Part shown: one piece after another, positions 32,163 through 41,850 of the stretch
How the letters are laid out: each line of letters starts with the position of its first letter
Position numbering within the stretch: the first letter of the stretch is position 1
The notes under the pieces: model-generated
Told to the model about the DNA's origin: nothing
Seen by the model: the letters and a program-made list of their open reading frames with translations, nothing else
Databases searched by the model: none
Assembly (NCBI RefSeq): GCF_014384995.1
Contig: NZ_JACRSY010000009.1
Coordinates: 1 to 64,000, forward strand
From: Zhenhengia yiwuensis
GTDB taxonomy: Bacteria > Bacillota > Clostridia > Lachnospirales > Cellulosilyticaceae
Length of the DNA stretch: 64,000 bases
Reading direction: 5' to 3'
Made by a program: the position numbers and the translations under genes

Positions 32163-33590
32163 ATGAAAAAGAAGTTAACTGTACAGAAAAAAACAGGGAT
32201 TATGAGTACGGCAATTACTTTGATTGTGGTGTTATGCCTTATTGTTGTCAATGTTATTGCCTCTGCCTTTACAGAAAAATATCCAGTGAAAATAGATTTA
32301 ACCTCTAATAAGGCCTTTGAGCTATCTGAAGACTCTATTAAATACATAAGTGATTTAGATAAAGACATTACGATTACTGTTATGAATACACGAGATAGCT
32401 TTGCTAGAGGTGGTGAATACTATGAGCAGGCTATAACTGTTGTAGAGCAGTATGCTAAGTATAACGATAATATTACGTTAGAATTCATAGATTTAATGGC
32501 TAATCCAACATATGCTTCTGAGCATGCTGATTTAAGTATTAGTGTTAATGATATTTTAGTAGCATGTGGTGAAAATACACAGAAGCTAACAGCTTACGAC
32601 CTTTTCAACATTCAACAGTCTTGGTATGGTGGTAGCATTACGTCTTCTAATGCTGAACAAGCTATGACAGGTGCTATTATGAATGTGACAAGTGAAGAGA
32701 AAACAAAAGTAACCTTTTTAACAGGACACGAAGAAAATGAAAATATAAATTTAGAAGATCTACTTGAGAAAAATAACTTTGAAGTAAATAGTATCATGCT
32801 TCAGGCTGAGGCTATCCCAGAAGACACAGAGATTTTGATTGCTATTGCACCACTTAGAGATTATACAGAAGAAGATATAGAAAAATTGGATAGCTTTATG
32901 ATGGAAGCATCTGAAAAAAATAAAACCATGCTATACTTTGCGTCTGCGGAGCAACCAGAGCTTCCTGTATTAGAGGGATGGCTTGAAAAATGGGGCTTAT
33001 CTGTACCACGCGTTATGGTAGCAGAAACAGACCAAGATAGAGTAATTAGTAATAATGCTTACTTTGGTATTGCAGATATAGATGATTTTCTTGTTACAGA
33101 GCATATGACCAATACAGATATTCCACTTACTATGCCATTTGCTCGTCCAGTAGAGATGTTATTTACAAGTAATATGGGCTATAACACAGGAAGCCTTCTT
33201 GCTTACTCTGAATCTGCAGGGATTATTGATGAAGATGTTAATTCCGTAGAGGATATTGTTCAGGAAGGGCCAATTAGTGTTGCAGCTAAATCTACTTATA
33301 ATCAAGATGGCGTAAATGCTATGCTATGTGTATTTGGTTCTGATATGATTTTAAACGAGCAGTTTTTAAATAGCAGTTCACTTGCTAACATGGAATACTT
33401 CTTATCTTTCTTTAATACAGTAGCAGATCGTGAAAATGTATTTTCTATTGCACCAAAAGTTTTAGGAGGGGGTTCTTTTACTTTAACGCAGGGGCAAGTA
33501 CTCTTATATACAGTAATGCTTGTTATTGTACTTCCAATTGCTGTACTTGCAGTAGGTATTACTATTTGGATTAAACGAAGAAGGAGTTAG
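32163..33590 (+). CDS. GldG-like ABC transporter auxiliary protein
   Basis: A 475-residue protein anchored by an N-terminal helix (about 14-36, IMSTAITLIVVLCLIVVNVIA) and a C-terminal helix (about 445-468) ending in RRRS. Between them is the extracytoplasmic ABC_transp_aux/GldG region with KIDLTSNKAFELSEDSIKYI near the start, a strongly diagnostic motif. The topology of two anchors around a large external domain matches GldG. It starts 17 bases after the permease gene and is followed 5 bases later by the DUF4340 gene. Its role is probably in handling a cell-envelope substrate. Confidence 0.85.
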   Translation: MKKKLTVQKKTGIMSTAITLIVVLCLIVVNVIASAFTEKYPVKIDLTSNKAFELSEDSIKYISDLDKDITITVMNTRDSFARGGEYYEQAITVVEQYAKYNDNITLEFIDLMANPTYASEHADLSISVNDILVACGENTQKLTAYDLFNIQQSWYGGSITSSNAEQAMTGAIMNVTSEEKTKVTFLTGHEENENINLEDLLEKNNFEVNSIMLQAEAIPEDTEILIAIAPLRDYTEEDIEKLDSFMMEASEKNKTMLYFASAEQPELPVLEGWLEKWGLSVPRVMVAETDQDRVISNNAYFGIADIDDFLVTEHMTNTDIPLTMPFARPVEMLFTSNMGYNTGSLLAYSESAGIIDEDVNSVEDIVQEGPISVAAKSTYNQDGVNAMLCVFGSDMILNEQFLNSSSLANMEYFLSFFNTVADRENVFSIAPKVLGGGSFTLTQGQVLLYTVMLVIVLPIAVLAVGITIWIKRRRS

Positions 33591-33595
33591 ATGCC

Positions 33596-35059
33596 ATGAG
33601 TAAACAGACTAAGACTTTAATAGGCTGTACGCTTCTTTTAGTCCTTCTACTAGGAGGAGCAGCCTTTGCACTCACATGGGAAGGCGTACCAGAAGAAGAG
33701 ACTGCAGCAAGTGAGAGCATAGAGCTTATAAAAGAGGAAAAGAATCAAGTAAGTAAAATAAAACTTGAGACAGATACGGAGCAGATAGAACTTATTAATC
33801 AAGGTGAAGAAGAAGGTTTTAGTGTAACAGGTCTAGAAAATATGCCCCTTTCTACTAGTGCTGTAAATATCATTGTTGAGGCATGTATCAATCTTGAAGC
33901 GAGTCAGGAAATCAAAACAGAAGAGGCTTTAGATTTAGCTCTATATGGATTAGAATCACCTGCTATTAAAGTTCAAATGGATATGCAAGATGGAAAAGCG
34001 TACCAGGTAGCTATAGGAAGTGAAGCACCATCTTATCAAGGGCAGTATGTTCTTTTTAATGATAAAGTGTACTTGATTAGTACAAGTGTTGCTATGAGCT
34101 TTGACCAAACACTCTATGATTTTGTGGAAACGCAAATTCTGCCTACCAAATCAAGTGATGTACATATTGAAGAATTGGTATTAAAAAATACAGGAAGACC
34201 TGAAATAAAACTTACTTATGTACCAGAAGAAACAATTGTTACAGAAAAAGAACCTGAAGAGGGAGAAAATGTAGACGCAGCCCCTGAAGATACTGCACAG
34301 AATGGAGAAGCTGATGCTGCATCAGTAGATACATCAGAGTCTAAAGAAACAGAAGTAGAGGAGGAAGTGATTCCAGCTTATTATAAAATGACAGCACCGT
34401 ATGCAAAGGATCTTACAACTTATGATGTAACTTCTTGGGCAGATGGCCTATTTAGTATCTATGCTACAGCTGTTGAAGGGATTCGTGTAGATGAGCAGAA
34501 AATGAAAGATTATGGATTTGATGCTCCTCTTTCTGTTCTTGAAATAAAGCTTTCAGATGGGCAAAATTATAGATTAACCGTTACAAGACAAAATGACACT
34601 TATTATATGATGAGAGAAGGGACGCCGATTATTTATAATGTTAACCAAAGTGATTTAAGCTGGCTCGATATTACACCTATAACACTGACACGCAATATGT
34701 TTGAAAATAGAACAAGTGATGATATAGCAAGTATTAGCGTTACAACGGAGTCAGAGACATTAAATCTTATACCAGATGGAAAAGAACTTACAAGTGAAGA
34801 GCTTAAAGAAGTAGGCAATATGATTATAGCTTTCACACCAACTAAAGTAGAGCCGGTAGAAAGTTTTAATTTGCAGACGGTAGCTACCATTACGTTAAGT
34901 TATAAAGATGGAAAAACAGATAGATTAGAACTGATTCCAACTGGAAGTGGAGAGCTTTATATGGTACTTAATGGTGTATGTGAATACACAACGAATGAAT
35001 GGAGTTTTACATCACTCCTTGAAAAATGTAAGAGTGTATATGAAGAAGTAGAAGAATAA
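33596..35059 (+). CDS. DUF4340 envelope protein of the Gld-like operon
   Basis: A 487-residue protein with one N-terminal membrane helix (about 8-28), exposed outside. It carries two DUF4340-type beta modules, around residues 45-190 and 270-470, in each of which a TDTEQIELIN- or SDGQNYRLTV-type strand set recurs. A low-complexity acidic linker rich in Glu, Asp and Ala (about 215-260) lies between them. DUF4340 proteins are frequent partners of GldG-like genes; the function is unknown. The operon ends in a terminator at 35071. Confidence 0.8.
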   Translation: MSKQTKTLIGCTLLLVLLLGGAAFALTWEGVPEEETAASESIELIKEEKNQVSKIKLETDTEQIELINQGEEEGFSVTGLENMPLSTSAVNIIVEACINLEASQEIKTEEALDLALYGLESPAIKVQMDMQDGKAYQVAIGSEAPSYQGQYVLFNDKVYLISTSVAMSFDQTLYDFVETQILPTKSSDVHIEELVLKNTGRPEIKLTYVPEETIVTEKEPEEGENVDAAPEDTAQNGEADAASVDTSESKETEVEEEVIPAYYKMTAPYAKDLTTYDVTSWADGLFSIYATAVEGIRVDEQKMKDYGFDAPLSVLEIKLSDGQNYRLTVTRQNDTYYMMREGTPIIYNVNQSDLSWLDITPITLTRNMFENRTSDDIASISVTTESETLNLIPDGKELTSEELKEVGNMIIAFTPTKVEPVESFNLQTVATITLSYKDGKTDRLELIPTGSGELYMVLNGVCEYTTNEWSFTSLLEKCKSVYEEVEE

Positions 35060-35070
35060 ATGGAGTAAAA

Positions 35071-35098
35071 AAGTCAGCCTTTAAAGGTTGACTTTTTT
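35071..35098 (+). terminator. Terminator of the Gld-like operon
   Basis: AAGTCAGCCT-TTAA-AGGTTGACTT (one G-T pair) followed by TTTT. Confidence 0.8.
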
Positions 35099-35245
35099 GC
35101 ATATAAATAGGTAAAAATCAATATATTTTGCTAAAACTAAAAAAAGTTATGTTTTATGTATTTGGAATATTTAGTATAATAAAATTACATTTAATTTATT
35201 ATAAGGTTTAAATATACCAGAAACAAAAGATAGGGGAGGGGTAAG

Positions 35246-36247
35246 ATGAGTTTAATCGAAGTACAGGCATTAAGTAAAAGCTATAGGAATACGATTAAAG
35301 AGCCAGGGGTAAAAGGTGCTTTTAAACATTTAATACATCCTAAATATGAGGATAAAGTGGCTGTATCACATGTTAGTTTTACAGTGGAAAGAGGGGAGAA
35401 AGTGGCTTATATTGGCTCTAATGGAGCAGGTAAATCTACTACAATAAAAATGCTGACGGGTATACTATTACCAACATCAGGTAAAATTTCAGTAAATGGT
35501 CTAGATCCGCATAAAAATCGCATAGAGAATACTAAAAATATTGGTGTTGTATTTGGGCAGAGAACACAGCTTTGGTGGGATATTCCTATTATAGAGTCTT
35601 TTAAGTTACTAAAAGATATTTATGAAATTCCAGGACCTATGTATAAGAAAAATTTAGAGATATTTTGTGATATATTAGGGATGGAGCAGTTTATCCATCA
35701 ACCCGCTAGAAAGCTATCTTTAGGCCAGAGGATGCGTGCCGATATAGCCGCTTCACTTTTACATAATCCACCTATTCTTTATTTAGATGAGCCAACTATA
35801 GGACTCGATGTAGCTGTCAAGGAGAAGGTGCATGAATTTTTAAATTATATTAATAAGGAGAAGAAGACAACCATTTTATTAACAAGCCATGATTTAGCAG
35901 ATATAGAAAAAATATGTGATAGAATAATCATCATTGATCAAGGTACAGTGATTTATGATGATACCATTCAAAAGATTAAAGGTGAACTGATTTCAGAAAG
36001 AAAAATAAATGCCCTTATAGAGGATACAGGAAATGTCTTAGAAGAGAAACTGAAAAATTTACCTGTAACCGTTATAAGAGAAGATACTAATAAGGTAAGT
36101 ATTTTATTTAGTCAAAATGAAATAGCAGCGGTTACCATACTTGAAAATATGCTTCAGATAACGGGTATTCAAGACTTTTCAATAGAAGAGCCAGGCCTTG
36201 AGCAGCTTATTAAAAAAGTCTATAATGGTACCTTTTTAATAAGCTAG
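35246..36247 (+). CDS. ABC transporter ATPase of the COG4586 type
   Basis: A 333-residue ATPase. Walker A is GSNGAGKSTT (about 56-65), the Q-loop region is VVFGQRTQLWWDIP, the signature is LSLGQRMRADIAASLL and Walker B is ILYLDEPTIGLDV. The QRTQLWWD segment is typical of the uncharacterised COG4586/4587/3694 ABC trio. A C-terminal extension (about 240-333) is also typical. Three genes follow one another tightly to 37851 with two permeases. Export is presumed; no cargo gene is nearby. Confidence 0.85.
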   Translation: MSLIEVQALSKSYRNTIKEPGVKGAFKHLIHPKYEDKVAVSHVSFTVERGEKVAYIGSNGAGKSTTIKMLTGILLPTSGKISVNGLDPHKNRIENTKNIGVVFGQRTQLWWDIPIIESFKLLKDIYEIPGPMYKKNLEIFCDILGMEQFIHQPARKLSLGQRMRADIAASLLHNPPILYLDEPTIGLDVAVKEKVHEFLNYINKEKKTTILLTSHDLADIEKICDRIIIIDQGTVIYDDTIQKIKGELISERKINALIEDTGNVLEEKLKNLPVTVIREDTNKVSILFSQNEIAAVTILENMLQITGIQDFSIEEPGLEQLIKKVYNGTFLIS

Positions 36248-36257
36248 GAGGTGAATA

Positions 36258-37049
36258 ATGAAAAAGTATATCTCTCTTTTTAAATGTGCAGTACAAGAAA
36301 CTATGATTTATAGATGGAACTTTTTCTTTGGTATTCTCTCGAAGTTTGCTGTAACAATTGTTATGTTTTATATTTGGAGAATTATGTTTAAATCTAATCA
36401 GATCATAGCAGGATATACATGGGAGAGTATGAAGGTTTATTTATTCGTTTCTTTCTTATGTACGTCTACTATTTCATGGAATGCAGAAATGAGCATGTCA
36501 AAAAAAGTTATTCAAGGTAATATTATTGCTGATTTAATTAAACCTGTTAATCTCAGGACAGTCACTTTAGTACAAGCTATAGGAAATAGTTTTTTTAGTA
36601 ATTTATGTGCAATAGGCATTATGTTTTATTGTGCTATATTTATTTTTAAGGTATCTTTGCCAACAGATTTTCAAATATGGATTTCGTTTCTTATAAGTAT
36701 AGGGTTATCTTTTTTGCTTAATTTTATCTTAAGTTATATCTTTTCTTTATTTAGTTTTTGGACTTCAAATGCTTACGGTATAGCAACGGCTAGGTCTACT
36801 ATTTCTAACTTTTTTTCAGGTGCGTTAGTCCCATTTGAACTCTTTCCACCCCTATTAGCAAGAATTGCTTTTCTACTACCTTTTAAGGGAATTGTATATA
36901 TACCCACTTCTATTTTTATAGGAACTTTAAGTGGAAGTGAGATCTATCATGCACTTATGGGACAGACAATATGGCTGATGGTATTGTGGGGAATAAGTAA
37001 CCTATTATGGAAGCAGGCTGTTCAACAAGTTACCATTAATGGAGGTTAA
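36258..37049 (+). CDS. ABC-2 permease, COG4587-like
   Basis: A 263-residue six-helix membrane protein. The opening KCAVQETMIYRWNFFFGILSK and the later GNIIADLIKPVNLRTVTLVQAIG are typical of the family, whose short cytoplasmic loop before helix 3 contains a D-L-[IL]-[KR]-P pattern. AGGAGGTG precedes the start by a few bases. It should pair with the second permease as a heterodimer. Confidence 0.8.
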   Translation: MKKYISLFKCAVQETMIYRWNFFFGILSKFAVTIVMFYIWRIMFKSNQIIAGYTWESMKVYLFVSFLCTSTISWNAEMSMSKKVIQGNIIADLIKPVNLRTVTLVQAIGNSFFSNLCAIGIMFYCAIFIFKVSLPTDFQIWISFLISIGLSFLLNFILSYIFSLFSFWTSNAYGIATARSTISNFFSGALVPFELFPPLLARIAFLLPFKGIVYIPTSIFIGTLSGSEIYHALMGQTIWLMVLWGISNLLWKQAVQQVTINGG

Positions 37050-37050
37050 T

Positions 37051-37851
37051 ATGACGACTATCAATAAGTTTATAAGTCTTTATATAAAACTTATGATTCA
37101 ACAACTAAAATGTATGATGGCATATAAAATGGATTTTCTCATTATGCTAGCTTTTACATTTTTTACACAGATTTCAGGCTTATTTTTTATTTATCTTATC
37201 TTTTCAAAAATCCCTTATATAGATGGATGGAATATGTGGGAAGTCATTTTTATGTACGGAATGATTTATTTTACAGAAGGTGTAATAAATTTTTTGTTTG
37301 AAGGAACTTGGTTGTTAGGCCAATATATCCATTCAGGTAATTTAGACCGCTATATTTTAAGACCACTTCCTATAGGGATGCAGGTTTTAGCAACTAAAAT
37401 TAACCTAGATGGTTTTGGAAAGATTCTCATTAGTGCCTGTATGATGGCAAAAGCTTTAAGTATGCTAGAAGTGAATTGGAACCTCGCTAAGGTAGGGATG
37501 TTTATACTTTTTATACTATCGGCAAGTATTATTCGCGTTTGTTTGAACTTATCAGCTAATTGCACTTGCTTCTGGCTCAAGAGTGGTAACACATCTTTTG
37601 CGCATCTGATTCACACTTTTTCTGAGTTTGGTAAGTATCCTCTGACAATTTTTCAGACAGGTATTCAGTTTGTACTTATTTTTATCATTCCTTATGCCTT
37701 TATTAGTTTTTTTCCCACTTTGTATATTTTAGATAGAGGGGAGTATGCTGTTATAGGTTTATTAACACCTGTAGTAGCACTGATTACCATATGCATTACG
37801 TTTGTTATTTTTAAACTGGGACTCAGAGTATATGACAGCCCAGGCAATTAA
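37051..37851 (+). CDS. ABC-2 permease, COG3694-like
   Basis: A 266-residue membrane protein with about six helices. The SGNLDRYILRPLPIGMQVLATKI segment, with its RP turn, mirrors the LIKP motif of the partner permease and defines this family (ABC2_membrane_6). ATG 37051 is behind GGAGGTTA; the upstream stop codon is one base away. I see no cargo gene after it; 37852-38058 is AT-rich with a 38-codon open frame (37959-38072) that lacks a start and is likely meaningless. Confidence 0.8.
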   Translation: MTTINKFISLYIKLMIQQLKCMMAYKMDFLIMLAFTFFTQISGLFFIYLIFSKIPYIDGWNMWEVIFMYGMIYFTEGVINFLFEGTWLLGQYIHSGNLDRYILRPLPIGMQVLATKINLDGFGKILISACMMAKALSMLEVNWNLAKVGMFILFILSASIIRVCLNLSANCTCFWLKSGNTSFAHLIHTFSEFGKYPLTIFQTGIQFVLIFIIPYAFISFFPTLYILDRGEYAVIGLLTPVVALITICITFVIFKLGLRVYDSPGN

Positions 37852-38052
37852 TACAAGAGTGTATTGAGTATGGTGATTTCTTTCTATAGGACCAAAATAA
37901 GAATATAACAATAAGGTTGTATAGTGATTATTATAGGGAATAGTCATAGGCTTATTAATGGGATAAAGTCTTTCGTAAATTAATCCTTGCCAAGTGGTCA
38001 ACTAAGGATACTAGGGATGAAGAAATTAGGCCTAAATTTAACTTTAAAGACA

Positions 38053-38091
38053 ATAAAAAGAGGAAACCTTAGTATTCCCAAAGTTTCCTCT
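38053..38091 (-). terminator. Terminator downstream of tRNA-Pro
   Basis: On the minus strand AGAGGAAAC / GTTTCCTCT forms a perfect 9-base stem (38059-38067 with 38083-38091) with a 15-base loop, followed by TTTTATT. Confidence 0.75.
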
Positions 38092-38100
38092 ATGATTTAA

Positions 38101-38173
38101 TCGGAATGACCAGACTTGAACTGGCGACTCCTCGCCCCCCAGACGAGTGCCCTACCACCTGGGCCACATTCCG
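38101..38173 (-). tRNA. tRNA-Pro (anticodon GGG)
   Basis: On the minus strand the 73 bases fold as a cloverleaf. The acceptor stem is CGGAATG / CATTCCG with discriminator A, the D stem is GCCC/GGGC with loop AGGTGGTA, and the anticodon stem is CTCGT/GCGAG. The loop CTGGGGG gives anticodon GGG after T33, with G37 as expected for proline. The T arm is GCCAG-TTCAAGT-CTGGT. No CCA is encoded. An extended -10, TGGTATAAT, lies 34 bases upstream (38207-38215), and a terminator follows. Confidence 0.93.
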
Positions 38174-38206
38174 ATACAAAACAATGAAAAGTGTTTTATA
38201 TTCTGA

Positions 38207-38215
38207 ATTATACCA
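38207..38215 (-). promoter_or_regulatory. Extended -10 promoter element of tRNA-Pro
   Basis: TGGTATAAT on the minus strand; no convincing -35 box. It is the nearest promoter-like signal to the tRNA. Confidence 0.5.
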
Positions 38216-38294
38216 TGTGAAGATGGAAAAATAAACAAAAAAATGAGGAAATGTCATTGATTTTTTTTAGATGACTTGAATTCTTCAAGAAACC

Positions 38295-38321
38295 TTTACA
38301 ATATCTAGCCTAGGCTATACT
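38295..38321 (+). promoter_or_regulatory. Putative nrd promoter with a 12-base palindrome
   Basis: TTTACA (38295-38300) and TATACT (38316-38321) flank a perfect palindrome TAGCCTAGGCTA (38306-38317) in a short 15-base spacer. The palindrome is the most operator-like element before nrdA. It does not match an NrdR box as I know it. Confidence 0.35.
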
Positions 38322-38454
38322 GGATGTATATGGGAATGCTTTTAAGGCTCATATGGGACTTAACTTAGTAAATTATCTATGATAGAATAAGAAATCATAA
38401 GAGATAATTGATATTATTTAAAAATTTTTGTTCTATAAATTAGTCGTTAAAGGA

Positions 38455-40755
38455 ATGATGTATGTGAGTATTAGAATACAAAAGAGAAATGGTACTTTTG
38501 AACCACTTTGTATAGAGAAAACAAAGAAAATGGTTGAATTAGCCTGTGAAGGGCTTGCAGGTTGTGATCCTTTAGAACTGGAATTAGACGCACATATTCA
38601 GTTTAGAGATGGGATGACTACAGCGGAAATTCAGAAAATTCTTATTCAGACAGCTATTGAAAAAGTTATTCAAACGCAAGTAGATGGTTTCGGTAATGCA
38701 GTTAAGACCACTCACACAAACTGGCAGTATGTAGCAGCAAAGCTACTTGCTTTTGATCTTTATAAAAAAGCTAAAATCAATAGAGGTTACAATCATTTTG
38801 GTTATGGGGACTACTTTGAACTTGTAAAAAAGATGGTAGAGATGCATCTGTACGGGGAGTACCTAACAGCAGTTTATACAGATGAAGAAATTAAAGAACT
38901 TGCAGCATATATTAAGCCGGAACGTGATTATTTATTTAACTATGAAGGACTAAAACTGCTTGCAGACCGCTATTTAGTAAAAGGGTTCAAAAAAGAAGTG
39001 TTTGAATTACCCCAAGAGCGTTTTATGACTATTGCTATGCATTTAGCTATACCTGAAAAAGAAAATAAGGTGTACTATGCTAAAGCTTTCTATGACCTGA
39101 TGAGTCAGCTTAAAATGACTTCTGCTACACCAACACTTGGTAATGCAGGAACACCTTTCTATCAACTTAGCAGTTGCTTTATTTCAGCTGTAGGGGACAA
39201 TCTTTGGTCTATCTATGATGTAAATCAGAAATTTTCACAGGTTTCTAAACATGGGGGCGCGCTAGGCATTTATCTTGGAAAAGTAAGAGCGCTTAATAGT
39301 GAAATACGTGGTTTTAAAAATGCATCAGGTGGGGTAATTCCTTGGGTAAGACTTTATAATGCTACAGCTGTAGCTGTTGACCAATTAGGAAAGCGTAAAG
39401 GTGGGACGACTATTACCCTCGATGTGTGGCATAAAGATTTATATGATTTCTTAGAAATTAGAACTAATAACGGTGATGACCGTAGAAAAGCGCATGATGT
39501 ATTCCCTTGTGTAGCTATTCCAGATTTATTTATGAAGCGCCTGGAAAAGAGAGAAGAGTGGAGTTTATTTGACCCTTATGAAGTAGAAAAGCTTATGGGT
39601 TATAGACTAGAAGATGCCTTTGATGATATAGAAGATGAAGCCTTTACAAAGCGTTATCTCGAATGTGAAGCAAATCCATTCTTACAACGTATTACGGTTA
39701 AGACATTAGATATTATGAAAAAAATCATGAAGAGTGCTGTAGAGACAGGAACACCATTTATCTTCTTTAGAGATACAGTAAATAGAGCCAATGCAAATAA
39801 GCATGCCGGCATGATCTATGCTTCTAATCTCTGTCAGGAGATTGCTCAAAATGTAAGTGAAAGTGAAAAGATAGAAGAACAGATTATAAATAAAGATGGT
39901 ATACCAGAAGTGCTAACAACAGTAAAATCTGGGGATATGGTTGTATGTAATTTAAATTCTATTAACTTAGGAAAAACTGAAATAGATGAGCTTAAAGATA
40001 GTATTCCACTGCAGATTAGAATGCTGGATAACGTTATTACACTTAATCAATTACCTGTAGCAGAAGCAAAAATTACAGGAGATAAATACCGTGCCATTGG
40101 TCTAGGAACAAGTGGTTATCAGCACTACTTAGTTAACCACAATATTGCATGGGAAAGTGAGGAGCATCTTGAAGTAGCTGATAAGCTATTTGAAGAAATT
40201 GCTTATCAAGCTATTAAAGCTTCTATGGAACTGGCTAAAGAAAAAGGTGCTTATCCTGCATTTGAAGGATCAGAATGGCAAACAGGTAAATATTTTGAAA
40301 GACGTGGCTATACTTCTCCAAGATGGCAGGCTTTAAAAGCAGAAGTACAAAAACATGGTGTAAGAAATGGATACATTATGGCAGTGGCACCTACAGGTAG
40401 TACGTCTAATATTGCCAATACAACAGCTGGGATTGATCCAATCTTTAAGAAGTTCTTTATTGAGGAGAAGAAAGGGAGTTTCACACCAAAGACAGCACCT
40501 GACTTGTCTATGGAGAATTTCTGGACCTATAAAGAAGCGCATACTATAGACCAACAGTGGAGTATTAAAGCTTGTGGGATTAGACAAAAACATATTGATC
40601 AATCACAGTCCTTTAATTTATATATAACACCAAATATAGCAGCTAAAGATATTCTAGATATGTATACAGAATCTTGGCGATTAGGCGTTAAAACACTTTA
40701 TTATGTAAGAAATCAATCTTTGGAAATGGATGAATGTACAAGTTGTTCAAGCTAG
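38455..40755 (+). CDS. nrdA: Class Ia ribonucleoside-diphosphate reductase, alpha subunit
   Basis: A reductase of about 766 residues that makes deoxyribonucleotides from ribonucleotides. An N-terminal ATP-cone (about 5-95), RIQKRNGTFEPL, is the allosteric activity site. The catalytic barrel has SATPTLGNAGTPF, SSCFISAVGDN, CNLNSINLGK (redox Cys and glycyl-site region) and PTGSTSNIA. The C-terminal tail ends in CTSC, the Cys pair that re-reduces the active site. The start is uncertain: ATG 38455/38458 is close to AAAGGA, and GTG 38464 has better spacing and would give MSIRIQKRNG. It is paired with nrdB 26 bases later. Confidence 0.93.
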   Translation: MMYVSIRIQKRNGTFEPLCIEKTKKMVELACEGLAGCDPLELELDAHIQFRDGMTTAEIQKILIQTAIEKVIQTQVDGFGNAVKTTHTNWQYVAAKLLAFDLYKKAKINRGYNHFGYGDYFELVKKMVEMHLYGEYLTAVYTDEEIKELAAYIKPERDYLFNYEGLKLLADRYLVKGFKKEVFELPQERFMTIAMHLAIPEKENKVYYAKAFYDLMSQLKMTSATPTLGNAGTPFYQLSSCFISAVGDNLWSIYDVNQKFSQVSKHGGALGIYLGKVRALNSEIRGFKNASGGVIPWVRLYNATAVAVDQLGKRKGGTTITLDVWHKDLYDFLEIRTNNGDDRRKAHDVFPCVAIPDLFMKRLEKREEWSLFDPYEVEKLMGYRLEDAFDDIEDEAFTKRYLECEANPFLQRITVKTLDIMKKIMKSAVETGTPFIFFRDTVNRANANKHAGMIYASNLCQEIAQNVSESEKIEEQIINKDGIPEVLTTVKSGDMVVCNLNSINLGKTEIDELKDSIPLQIRMLDNVITLNQLPVAEAKITGDKYRAIGLGTSGYQHYLVNHNIAWESEEHLEVADKLFEEIAYQAIKASMELAKEKGAYPAFEGSEWQTGKYFERRGYTSPRWQALKAEVQKHGVRNGYIMAVAPTGSTSNIANTTAGIDPIFKKFFIEEKKGSFTPKTAPDLSMENFWTYKEAHTIDQQWSIKACGIRQKHIDQSQSFNLYITPNIAAKDILDMYTESWRLGVKTLYYVRNQSLEMDECTSCSS

Positions 40756-40781
40756 GAGTTTAAGAGAAAAGGGGTTATAAA

Positions 40782-41810
40782 ATGGATAAAAAAATGATAT
40801 TTAATCAAAGAGGCGATAGAGGAACGCAGTCTATGATTAATGGGAATACAACGAACTTAAGAGAATGGAATCGTATCAAATACGATTGGGCGAATACCTT
40901 ATACCGTACTATGCTCAATAATTTCTGGATTCCAGAAGAGATTTCTCTACATGAAGATGTGAAGCAATTTCCTTATTTAACAGAGGGGGAAAGAAATGCC
41001 TTTGATAAGATTATTTCTTTCTTAAACTTCCTAGACTCTGTACAGTCAGAAAATCTTCCTAACTTATCACGCTATATTACAGCAGCAGAAGTTTCTTCCC
41101 TTCTTAATATTCAAGCTTTTCAGGAAGAAATTCATGCGCAGAGCTACTCTTATATCTTGGATACAGTAACCAATCCTGTGACAAGAGATGCTATCTATGA
41201 TATGTGGCGAGAGGATGAGCACCTTCTTAAACGTAATCAATTTATAGCAGGCATCTATCAAGCTTTTAATGAGGAGCCTACAACCCATAATTTTTTAAAA
41301 GCAATTATGGCCAACTATATTTTAGAGGGCATTTATTTCTACTCAGGCTTTAGTTTCTTCTATACCCTTGCAAGACAAGGTAAAATGACAGCTACAAGTA
41401 CACTTTTTAAATATATTAATAGGGATGAAGTAACGCATTTAGTTTTATTTCAAAATATATTAAAAGAGCTAAAAAAAGAGAATCCCGACTTGTTTACACC
41501 GGCCTTTGAAGAAGAATTAAGAGAAATGATGCGCATAGGTGTAGAGCACGAAGTGGCTTGGGGGCAGTATGTGACCAATAACCAAATCTTAGGGCTTAAT
41601 GATGCGCTTATAGATAGTTATATTAAGTACTTATCTAACTTAAGACTAAAAGCTATTGGCCTTGAGCCTTTATACTTAGAGATTACTGCTCATCCTATGG
41701 CGTGGATTGACAACTTCTCCAGTCTTAATGCTACCAAGACAGATTTCTTTGAAGCTAAAGTAACCAATTATACCAAAGCGGCAGTATTTGATTTTGATTC
41801 ATTAGAATAA
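40782..41810 (+). CDS. nrdB: Class Ia ribonucleoside-diphosphate reductase, beta subunit
   Basis: A 342-residue radical-generating subunit of the ferritin-like fold. Metal ligands and radical site are visible: Asp in FLNFLDSVQSENL, Glu/His/Tyr in QEEIHAQSYSYIL (the Tyr of the radical is conserved), Glu in YILEGIYFYSG, and Glu/His in RDEVTHLVLFQ. It needs oxygen or an oxidant for tyrosyl-radical assembly, notable in a presumed anaerobe. A ribosome site AAGGGG precedes the start and a strong terminator follows. Confidence 0.94.
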   Translation: MDKKMIFNQRGDRGTQSMINGNTTNLREWNRIKYDWANTLYRTMLNNFWIPEEISLHEDVKQFPYLTEGERNAFDKIISFLNFLDSVQSENLPNLSRYITAAEVSSLLNIQAFQEEIHAQSYSYILDTVTNPVTRDAIYDMWREDEHLLKRNQFIAGIYQAFNEEPTTHNFLKAIMANYILEGIYFYSGFSFFYTLARQGKMTATSTLFKYINRDEVTHLVLFQNILKELKKENPDLFTPAFEEELREMMRIGVEHEVAWGQYVTNNQILGLNDALIDSYIKYLSNLRLKAIGLEPLYLEITAHPMAWIDNFSSLNATKTDFFEAKVTNYTKAAVFDFDSLE

Positions 41811-41815
41811 ATTCC

Positions 41816-41850
41816 AAAAGGAACTGTTTAGAAAAACAGTTCCTTTTATT
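41816..41850 (+). terminator. Terminator of the nrdAB operon
   Basis: AAAAGGAACTGTTT-AGAA-AAACAGTTCCTTTT, then TATTATTTT. Confidence 0.85.

Noticed and set aside
37959..38072. 38-codon open frame after the ABC trio
   Set aside because: It follows a stop directly, lacks a start and runs into the terminator of the tRNA gene.
38101..38173. tRNA-Pro as an integration site of a mobile element
   Set aside because: No integrase and no duplicated 3' end of the tRNA occur nearby; flanking genes are ordinary.
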